DNA of 64,000 nt, from positions 46,423,480-46,487,479 of the forward strand of contig JANAVB010005597.1 in the NCBI GenBank assembly GCA_029216955.1, in the 5' to 3' direction. The notes under the pieces were generated by a model. That model had not been told where the DNA came from. It saw nothing but the letters and a program-made list of their open reading frames with translations, and searched no databases. A program made the translations under genes and the position numbers. Positions 55,334 through 64,000 of this stretch are shown here, piece by piece. The DNA comes from Iris pallida. Taxonomy: Eukaryota > Streptophyta > Magnoliopsida > Asparagales > Iridaceae. Numbering within the stretch: position 1 is the stretch's first letter; each line of letters starts with the position of its first letter.

Positions 55334-56881
55334 TGTAGTGCCCCGTCCCTACATCGTGCCCCGTTGTCCGTCCACGGGGTGCGCGAGAAAGGAACACTGT
55401 CGCTATCGACTCGGTCGGAACCGATAGGTCGGGATCGATCGAATCGATCGAACGGGAACGGTTGAATTAAGATCCATTCCACGTTATGGAATGGCTTCTT
55501 CGGAACCAAGTCCCACATTCAGCGGGTAGAGCCTCGAGGATTGACTCTGCGGCTGAGTCGGGAGAGACCTCCCGTTGCTCTGCTTTTCACGCCGCTTGCG
55601 TTGGTTTTGGCTTTGGTTTTCTGAATGCGTTTTCGTGAATGTTTTCGATGGTTTTCATGGTTTACATTTCGAGCTCGCATTTTCTATCGAACTCTTGCAT
55701 AATACAGTGTTCTAATCGGTTGCTTGTGCGATTTCAGGTGATCGCGTAGGCGACGTCTAGCGCAGCCAACAAGTCCCTCGCCTCAAGCAAAACTCAAGGT
55801 GAGTGGCTGACCTCCTTCGTCTCGACCCTCTATTTCAAAATGTGAACCCAGGTAATGATATCGTAATTGAATGAATTGCTTAAGGAATACAACTCCTATG
55901 GGTTAGAGGAGAAAAAGATGTGTTGCGTAGAAAAGAGATAGAATTATTACAAGCCTGCAAAACAACAAGTAAATGAATCAATTTCGGTCTTGGACAACTT
56001 GTCGACAAGGGCGATGGTTTCTTCGAGCGGCAACCCGGGGCCACGGGACCGACTCGGCCTAGGAAGAAACAGGTTATAGCCGAGCTGGGTATGAAGCAAC
56101 CGGTAAGACGGGGACTTGCATCGAAGCTTGCTACTTGCGTTGCAAGGGTCCCGTATTACCAGGCTATGTCCAAATGGCTAGTTATTGCCAGTGACCTTCA
56201 CATCAAACACTTGGTATAATTGTTAACAATGAGCATGGAAGGTAACGATAATGTCAAAATGCTTTGTATAAAATGTTTAGGGTGGCTAGAAAGATCATCA
56301 AAAAGGAAGTCATATGATTTTTATCTATTCTTGAACCAAATGATAGCCCGGAAATTAATTAGTCACTCGCCAGTACATGTTGATTGTGCTGATCCTCGCT
56401 CTCTCCACAGGTACGCTAAATCAGGAGGAGCGTGCCACGTGAAAGAAGGAAACGCTCGTGTGTTTTGAAGCTTCGTTCGTGCGGTCGAAGCTTGGATCCA
56501 ATATCTTTTGAAGACTCCGCTATTGAAAGCTAGAAGACAGATGGAGCGACTGCCCACTATCCCAGGTGGTTTTGAAATGCTGGTTGTAATCAAGGATGGA
56601 ATGTATGGAATGGCTATCTCATCGGCCTTCATTTTGTAATGGAGTCAGTTTGTAAAAAGCCCGCGCGGCGTCCTTATGTCGAGTCTGTAACATGATGTTC
56701 ATTTTCAATAAAGCTTGAGTTTTCCTTCTATAAGAATGTGTTCAATTTCTCTGCGTACTCTTATATGTATATGCTGTTGTATCGGATGACCTTATGAACC
56801 GCCTTGTGCAAGCGCAATTTAGGCTTGCACGGCATCACGCCCGGGGGACGACTATCGATTCTACCGAATTAGGGCGTGACA
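55334..56881 (+). repeat. 3' LTR of the young Ty3 element
   Basis: 1548 bp, paired with 48855-50402. AATAAA at 56707-56712. Confidence 0.95.
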
Positions 56882-56886
56882 GATGG

Positions 56887-59310
56887 TTTCATTAGCTTCT
56901 CCTCATGATTCTAAACCATATTAGAACTTGTCATTTTCCAATTTGAGGCTTTATTTCTTGTAGATCTAGAGTTTTGTTACTTTCAGATTTTGGTGGTTTT
57001 GATCTATTAAACTCCTTTGTTTTCAAGTTTTGATGGTTCCATGTTGTAGAGCATTTCATTCTACCCAATTTTGACCTTTGGAAAGTTGGATTCGGACTTG
57101 TTTTGACCAAGATATGGACAATTGAAGCTTAGATTCAACTTTGGAGCTCTTGCTGTTCTTGCCATTTGGAGAAGACAGTGAACAGTGAGCTAGCTTTTAG
57201 CTTATGCCGCTGAGCTGTACGCTGCTCTTTAGCGAGCGTACGCTAGCTTTCGTACGCTGCTCTTTAGCGAGCGTACGCTAGCCTTCGTACGCTGCTCTTT
57301 AGTGAGCGTACGCTAGCCTTCGTACGCTGCTCTTTAGCGAGCATACGCTAGCCTTCGTACGCTGCTCTTTTGTGAGCGTACGCTCACCTTGATACGCTGC
57401 CTGTTGGCAGCGTGTCTTGAGCGTACGCTAGCTTGAGCGTACGCGTGCCTTGGTACGCTAGCTTAAGCGAGCAAGGCGTACGCTGGCCCCTTTCGTACGC
57501 TAGCTCGAGTCGAACGTAGTCTTGAGCGTACGCCAGCTTGAGCGTACGCTGACCTGTAGCTTGAGCGTGCCCTTGCGTACGCTGACCCTTGTGTACGCTT
57601 CCCATTGGAAGTATATGGATCCTTTGGTACGCAGACCTGAGCGTACGCTAGCCTGAGCATAGCCTGGCTTGAGCGTAGCCTGATTACCCTTGATCTTCTA
57701 TAGCCCTGTATATTGATATTTTATTAGATATTTAACGTCCATTTTATATCCTTACGCCTTTTGTCCTGAACTTGATAATCACGAATTTACTTAATATGTT
57801 GGGAATTGATAATTGAGCATGACATGATAGTGACCCGTAGTAGTGCACTCCTGACATAATAACCTGACATGACTTGATAGTGGCCCATCGTGGCGCGCTC
57901 CTGACAAGAACACTTGACATGATAAACCTGACATGATATATCTGATAGCTGTTGCGACGGCTACCTGACATGACATGACCTGTATAATGGCCGGACACCG
58001 TGGGCGATTGTGTTTGTATAAATAAACCAGTCCTGTCTTGCATCATGTCAAGGATGGAACTCCTGAGTACCACGGTCAGGAGTACCTACTAAAATGGACT
58101 AAGGTTAACAACTAGATTAATACATTAGTCATGAAGAGATCTCCCAGCTACAGGCAATCCCGTTACCTGGGCGCGCTTGGGACCTGTAGCCTGTCGTCGA
58201 GTAGGGCACATTTCCAGCACACTGTCATATGTTGCACCTTTCAAGCTACTTAAGGGTACATGCGTTTCCTGGACGGTGTAACCACCTGAATTCAATCCCT
58301 AATTTCGACCTGGATAACCTGGATGGTTTGCAGGGCTTGTGGCTGTGGAATAATCTCACTGCATCTTGTTAGTAACTAGGATTGTGATAACCCTAGTTAG
58401 TTAAAGTATCAAGCTGTAGTTCTTGCTTGGCCGTGAAATGATTGGATGGAGTCTAACCAGTCTAGTCTTGTCCTGACCTTGTTCCAGATCACTACCTCAC
58501 TTGAATGCCTGTATTTATTTTACCGATAAATGGTGAGAAACCAAGCTCCGTTCAGACGAAGGGTTACAACCCCGGTCCTTGTTTGGTTTACGGGTTGTAA
58601 CCTGGCTATCTGAATAGTTCCCTGGTTATCTCGTCGTATATCATCCTGCTATGTTTCCTTTTATTCCAGTCCTTATTTTATTTATATTTATATTCCTGTG
58701 CTGATTATTGGTTTTAGTTCTTAAGTGAAGCCTCCTTTGTGGCACTTGCTCTTTCTGGGGTCTAACCCAGCTGGTTTTGTGTGGCCAGATTTTGGAGCAA
58801 CTCCAGAGAATCTACCGACTTCCCAGCCAGATGGTGGCCACTAGACGGAACCCTGGCAACGAGTGGGTTATTTTTGGCTCTCCCACTCTATTGTAGAAAT
58901 ATTATTTTGAGGCGTTTAGCCGACGAGCACCTGTTTAGCTCGATTGTATTTTTACTTACTGTCTGCCTACGGGCTGTAACATGATTAACAGATCCTAGGG
59001 TTGATCATGTATGACTAAACTCTTGCTAGTCCTAACATTTTGTAACGACTAGCTTCATGATCAGCTGAATATGTAATGTTTGGGACGTCTTACTATTGTA
59101 TATTTAATGATCATACATCTTGTGACTTTTACTTACTTGCTTGTTATTGAGACACTAGGCTTGTTCATGACCTTAAGAGACTGTTGGCTTGTAGATAAAC
59201 CCTCATGTATCTAGACAGCCGTGACCGTATAGCGAGATGGATTCTATTTCATATACGTAGCTGGCTATGTCTGCCCCCGCTCTCCAGTATTCGGGTTCTG
59301 GGGCGTGACA
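56887..59310 (+). repeat. LTR (3' part) of the older Ty3 element
   Basis: It ends GTTCTGGGGCGTGACA at 59310 and is followed by TGGTTTAAGTGATGGCCC. Its start is not defined and may lie left of 48849, separated by the young element. It carries the CGTACG repeat array (57217-57391) and short TGACATGA repeats (57820-57975). No believable gene; the ORFs of 60-109 codons come from the repeats. Confidence 0.6.
57217..57391. repeat. 35-bp tandem repeat rich in AGCGTACGCT palindromes
   Basis: GTACGCTGCTCTTT starts at 57217, 57252, 57287, 57322 and 57357, exactly 35 bp apart. Each unit includes the perfect palindrome AGCGTACGCT or a one-base variant. Looser copies of GCGTACGCTAGC continue to about 57670. 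Confidence 0.95.
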
Positions 59311-59508
59311 TGGTTTAAGTGATGGCCCATGCAGGTCTTGTAAATCAAGATATGTGAGGGTTTACCGAATAGATGTCTCAATCAGTATTCGTCCTTGATT
59401 TCTGCTCGTATCTTCTGAATCCCTGGATTCTTGTCCTGATCATATGCTTGTATCGTTGCTCTGTCCTGGTCCTTCCTTATTGTTTCCTATGTCGTCTTCT
59501 TCAGCGGC
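59311..59508 (+). other. Leader of the older Ty3 element
   Basis: It begins TGG as a primer site should but does not match tRNA-Met. The phrase GGCCCATGCAGGTC also occurs in the leader of the GL element (minus strand, near 29120). Confidence 0.5.
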
Positions 59509-62500
59509 ATAGTACCTGACCCGGCCGATCAGCAAGGCGGAGCACCTCCCGCGGACCAGCAGCAACCTGGAGATCAAGCCCAGCATTTCGGAGTAGCCTC
59601 CAGAGTCGTGCCTTCTGGCGGAGAGCCACCAGTCCAGCCCGTTCAACCTGTAGAACATGATAACGGTACTTTGGTAGGACTCGTCAGGACCTTGATAGCT
59701 TTCCAAGACCGACGTGGAGATGCCTTGCACCAGGCAGTGACGGATGCTTTGACCCGGGGTGGTCATCAGGGTAATAGCGCTGCCAACAGCTTCAAGCGCT
59801 TGAACCCTCCATTCTTCGACGGTAGTGAAGATGCTATCGCGGCAGATGCATGGCTTCAGGACACAGAGGTGATTCTAGAAGCAGCCAGGACCCCAGAGAA
59901 CGAGAAGGTGGCCGTTGTGCGCCTGCAGTTGTTAGATCTTGCCCGCAGCTGGTGGGCAGCGCAGGCCGTTGGATTAGCAGCCCCCATTGCTTGGGCAGTA
60001 TTCAGAGAGAGATTCCAGACCAAGTATTTCGATGCCGTAGCTCGGTATGATCTGCAGACGAGGTTTACCAATCTGAAGCAAGGAGGCAGGACGGTCGACA
60101 GATATGCGGCCGAGTTTTCCTGACTCAGTCGGTTTGCCCCCACTTTGGTGGCAACCGAGTATGATAGAGCCCAGCAGTTCCAGCAGGGACTTCACCTGGA
60201 GATCTTATTGGCAGTTGAGCAGTTTGAGCATCAGACTTTTGATGCAGTCTTGAGAGCAGCCCGGAGGCATGAGTATACCTCCTAGAGGATCATGGACAGG
60301 ACCGGAGATCGGAAGAGATCTCACGGCCAGATGAATCAGTCTTCAGCACCAGCCCCGGCAGCCAGGGCTTTGACTATTGGAGCTCCGAGGCGAGCGGCCT
60401 CCGTAACGTCGGTTCAGCATTCCACCCCGACGTACCCTCAGCAGCAGCAGAAGCAGAAGCAGTCTTTCGCAGTGGGATGTTCTCATTGTGGGAAGCCAGG
60501 CCATGTGGTGGCAGAGTGTCGCAGGGCACAGGGATTGTGTCTGGCTTGTGGAGCACCAGACCATAGGGTTGGATCCTGCCCGAATAGGGGTGGTTCATCC
60601 TCGTCCAACCTTTCTAGTTCTTCGGTGAGAGGACCAGCACCGGTCCAGCAGCAGCAGCAGCAGTATCCATTGCCGAGGCCCTTGCCGCCTCAGTCCCAGG
60701 CATTTCAGCAACAGAGCCCCCAGCAGTATGCACAAGCCCAGGCCTTGAGTCAGAGTAGGCAGCGAGGGTTTCAGCAGAGGGGACCAGCACCCCGAGGGCA
60801 CGGTCAGGCTATGGTGATGACCGTGGAGGAAGAGTTGGCACCAGGTGAGGTAGTGGCAGGTACTATTCTCGTCAACTCCTTTCTAGCTTCAGCTTTATTT
60901 GATTCTGGTACATCGCATTCATTTATATCTGCATGATTCGCGACACGGGTAGGATTGGAGCCCGAGTCATTATCAGTAAGGCTTAATATACTTACTGGTA
61001 ACGGACTTGTGGGAGTAGATAGAGTGTTTTCCTCGTGTCGGGTCGTAGTTAGCGGTAGAGAATTTCTCGCTAGATTGATAGAGTTTCCGATGGCCGATTA
61101 TGATGTGGTGCTAGGGATGGATTGGTTGAGGAACCAGTATACTAGGATAGACTGCCACATTGGCAGGGTTGTTTGTAGCATTCCAGGCGAGCCGGAGTTT
61201 TCTTTCTCCCGAGGCGAAGTTGAGTCATCTCCTCCAGTATCGCGGATGGCAGTAGCAGCAGTTCAGTTGCCCAGGATAGTCGAGGAGTTTCCAGATGTTT
61301 TTCCAGAAGAACTTCCAGGTATGCCTCCGGAGTGGGCGATCGAGTTCACTATAGACTTGATTCCTGGGACAGCCCCAGTGTCAGAGAGAGTCTACAGGAT
61401 GGCGCCATCAGAGTTGGAGATCTTGTACAAGATGATTGAAGAACTCAGAACCAAGGGATTCATTCGTGCTAGTAGATCGCCTTGGGGAGCCCCGATGCTT
61501 CTTGTAAAAAAGAAGGATGGTACGTCCAGGTTATGTGTTGATTATCGTACCTTGAACTCAGTGACAATCAAGAACAGACACCCTCTTCCGAGGATAGATG
61601 ACTTATTTGATCAACTCAAGGGGGCTTCAGTATTCTCGAAGATTGATTTGCGCTCAGGTTATCATCAGATCAGAGTCAGAGAACAGGATATCCCGAAGAC
61701 AGCTTTTAGATCGAGATATGGACATTGGGAGTTCCTTGTTATGCCTTTTGGAGCAACCAATGCGCCGACAGTATTCATGGACCTCATGAATCGCATCTTC
61801 ATGCCTTACTTGGATCAGTTTGTGATTGTGTTCTTGGATGACATCCTGGTCTACAGCAAGAGTGAGGCAGAGCATGAGCAGCATCTCCGTGTAGTTCTTC
61901 AGATCCTCAGAGAGCACCAGTTATATGCCAAGTTCAGTAAATACGAGTTCTGGCTCGATCGCATTTCGTACTTGGGTCATATCATCACTCGAGGAGGAGT
62001 AGAAGTGGATCCCCAGAAGATTGTAGCTATTGAGTCATGGCCAGTACCCAGCACCGTTGCAGAAGTTCGCAGTTTCCTTGGATTGGCTGGCTATTACCGG
62101 CGATTTGTTTCAGACTTTGCTCGGATTTCAGCGCCATTGACCCAGTTGACCCGCAAGGATGCGCAGTTTACTTGGACAGCAGAGTGTCAGAGTTCTTTTG
62201 AGCAGTTGAAGCGAGGCCTGATAACAGCTCCTATTCTTATACTTCCAGATGGGACCGAAGGATTCTCAGTGTATTACGATGCTTCAGGCAGAGGTTTAGG
62301 ATGTGTTCTGATGCAGCACGGGAAGGTAATAGCTTATGCGTCATGACAACTTCGTGATCATGAGAGGAATTACCCAACCCATGACTTGGAGCTGGCAGCA
62401 GTGGTGTTTGCACTTAGGTTGTGGAGGCACTACTTGTATGGAGATAGGGTGGAGATTTTCACCGACCACAAGAGCCTGAAGTATATTTTCACCCAGAAGG

Positions 62501-63215
62501 ATCTTAACATGCGTCAGAGAAGGTGGCTGGAGCTTCTTGTGGATTATGATGTCAACCTGCAGTATCATCCTGGGAAGGCCAATGTCATAGCAGATGCATT
62601 GAGCAGGAGAGCCGGAGCTTATTTCCTAACAGCGCAGCCAAAGTTGTTAGCCGATCTTCAGAAGATGGATATAGAAGTTGTTCTCCCATCCAGTGTGGCC
62701 TTGATGGCCAGCATGTAAGTTCAGTCCACTATAGTCGAGAGGATCCGGATGGTGCAGTCGGCAGATTCCAAGCTTCAGCGACTCAGAGCAGAGTGTGAGG
62801 CGGGACGAAGACCAGAGTTATGTATTCATGGGGATGGTACACTTAGGCATGGTAAGCGTCTTTGTGTACCCAGTGGAGATATCAGACAGGAGATCATGTC
62901 AGAAGCGCACAGTTCGCAGTATTCCATCCATCCCGGCAGTACGAAGATGTACCGTGATATCCGGCAGCATTTCTGGTGGAATGGCATGAAGCGGAAGATA
63001 GCTCGGTTTGTCTCTCGGTGTTTGGTTTGTCAACAAGTTAAAGCTGAACATCAGAGACCGGCTGGACTTCTTCAGCCCTTACCGATTCCAGAATAGAAGT
63101 GGGAGCATGTAACCATGGATTTCGTGACTGGATTATCTAGATCTCCAGCTAGCAGAGATGCTATCTGGGTTATAGTTGATCGGCTCACGAAGGTAGCTCA
63201 CTGTTTGCCATTGAT
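59509..63215 (+). pseudogene. Older Ty3 gag-pol, one frame broken by nonsense codons only
   Basis: All parts lie in one frame: gag 59509-60123 (PPFFDGSEDAIAADAWLQ), gag C-terminus with zinc knuckle CSHCGKPGHVVAEC (about 60478), protease LFDSGTSHSF, RT with [10 protein letters not shown] and catalytic FLDDIL (about 61833), RNase H with [10 protein letters not shown], integrase zinc domain (HPGSTKMYRD, CLVCQQ) and MDFVTGL of the core. Stops are at 60121 (TGA), 60283 (TAG), 60934 (TGA), 62344 (TGA), 62716 (TAA) and 63094 (TAG); no frameshift was found. The frame has no ATG at the expected start; ATA at 59509 is likely a changed ATG. The integrase core is cut near 63215 by another LTR. It is a dead chromovirus-type element. 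Confidence 0.9.
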
Positions 63216-64000
63216 TGTAAAAGAACAGAACAATTATCGGAGGACTGAACTTAGACTCACAATACAAACTCGCTCGCACAAAGAAAGCCTAGGGACGAAA
63301 ACCTAGGTACAGCAGACTAAGTGCGATTGTTTATTTTTGATTCTGGGGGGTGACGATAGAGGCTCGGGAAAGCGACGGCCGCTCTGCCTTACTCCTTGGA
63401 CGATCAGTATGCAGTCTTGACTCGGGGAAGATTTGCTCGGCGTTGACGAAGAAAGGCTCTTCTTGCTCCTCTCTGGTTGCTCTCTGGACTTCTCTCTCTC
63501 TGTGATTGTCACGAAAAAGGGGAACTCTCTCTCTGTGGGTATCTCTCTCTTCTTATTTTTTTTATTATTATTGCCGCCCTCTTTTTTTTTTTTTTGGGAA
63601 TGCTGCTGGCTATTTATAAGGGTGGGATGTGATTATTAGGGTTTGCTATCTGTTTGGAATGTCGGCGCTCCTTCATTCTATCTGGACCCTTGATCTTGAT
63701 CATAACGAATCTCGGCCACTAATGCGGATAGCACCAAATCTTATGAGCAGTTAATGCTGATTGCTTTAAATCTTCGTGATTGGTTATGCTAATATCTGAT
63801 TGCTCGCCACGTGTCTTGCTGATGATGTCAAATATTCTCGTTGGGATTCGGTCGAATCTTCAATGCCACGTCTTTTGATTGAAGATCCTGCCAGGGCCGC
63901 ATAGAGTGGCCAATACTTGAACCGCAGGGAGATACCCTTCATGAGCCGCATGAGTCAACATCTCGTCGAGCCGCAGGGGACGAACTTTCCGTGAGCCTCA
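63216..64000 (-). repeat. LTR-like sequence, minus orientation, entering from the right
   Basis: It interrupts the integrase frame after TTGAT, starting TGTAAAAGAACAG (LTR end ...CTTTTACA on the minus strand). A TATA-like TTATAAATAGCC on the minus strand at 63611-63622 is followed by CT-rich leader-like sequence. Its start lies beyond 64000, so the TSD cannot be checked. No gene is seen; the ORFs at 63303-63639 are composition artefacts. Confidence 0.55.
63611..63622 (-). promoter_or_regulatory. TATA box of the right-edge LTR
   Basis: CTTATAAATAGCC on the minus strand, with a pyrimidine-rich (plus-strand TCTCTCTC) region downstream, in an LTR-like setting. Confidence 0.45.

Larger units (their letters stand above)
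48855..56881 (+). mobile_element. Young Tekay/Del-like Ty3 chromovirus, nearly intact (8027 bp)
   Basis: LTRs 48855-50402 and 55334-56881, each exactly 1548 bp, starting TGTAGTGCCCCG and ending GGGCGTGACA. The TSD is GATGG at 48850-48854 and 56882-56886. The primer site TGGTATCAGAGC lies at 50406. About 14 differences between the LTRs were counted by eye (about 0.9%), so this is the youngest insertion here for which I counted. Gag-pol is complete in order but has one TAG inside RNase H and an unclear gag start. The AGTTTCGAGGACGAAACTT phrase lies between pol and the 3' LTR. Confidence 0.95.

Noticed and set aside
57384..57660. Minus ORFs rich in AYAQ repeats
   Set aside because: Readings of the CGTACGCT repeat field in a Ty3 LTR.

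Overview
This window is a piece of a large, repeat-rich flowering-plant (angiosperm) chromosome. I found no intact host protein-coding gene, rRNA or tRNA. The plant assignment rests on tRNA-Met primer sites, Tekay/Del-type chromovirus gag-pol, Tork/Tnt1-like copia polyproteins, a CACTA element with AGCGACG subterminal repeats, an L1-type LINE with a plant-style zf-RVT region, and fragments of a plant B3 (REM-like) DNA-binding domain. Nearly every base can be assigned to transposable elements nested in one another, and most insertions are proven by target-site duplications (TSDs).

Layout. 1-12 kb: a decayed copia element ('copia B', minus strand; right LTR 11220-11992, left LTR remnant 4309-4406) holds a CACTA element (right part 2002-4308), which is itself interrupted by a retrotransposon with a giant LTR ('GL' family; LTR end at 2001). 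A solo LTR (5412-5932) and a TIR element (7950-9120) lie inside. 12.2-41.3 kb: a (TA)n tract carries a 278-bp MITE and a long-TIR DNA element (12626-41219). Inside that is copia A (13958-39241, TSD GCTTG), inside that a GL retrotransposon with 5-kb LTRs and gag only (16237-34153, TSD CAACA), and inside its left LTR a 6.2-kb CACTA (16333-22498, TSD AAC). This CACTA carries large palindromes that include B3-domain gene fragments.

41.3-48.5 kb: a foldback MITE, a deletion-derivative copia C (42847-45478, TSD CTTGC), a LINE 3' fragment, an old GL-type LTR end, an AT-rich tandem duplication and a copia-type LTR fragment. 48.5-64 kb: a young Tekay-like Ty3 element (48855-56881, TSD GATGG, equal 1548-bp LTRs) whose gag-pol is broken by a single amber codon. 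It sits in or next to an older Ty3 element (LTR end 59310; gag-pol 59509-63215) whose coding frame is broken only by nonsense codons that look like C-to-T/G-to-A changes. That frame is cut at about 63216 by a minus-strand LTR running off the window.

No element here is fully autonomous as read. The nearest is the 48.9-56.9 kb Ty3 element, with one stop and an unclear gag start. Coordinates of element ends come from reading the termini and TSDs; divergence values are hand counts.
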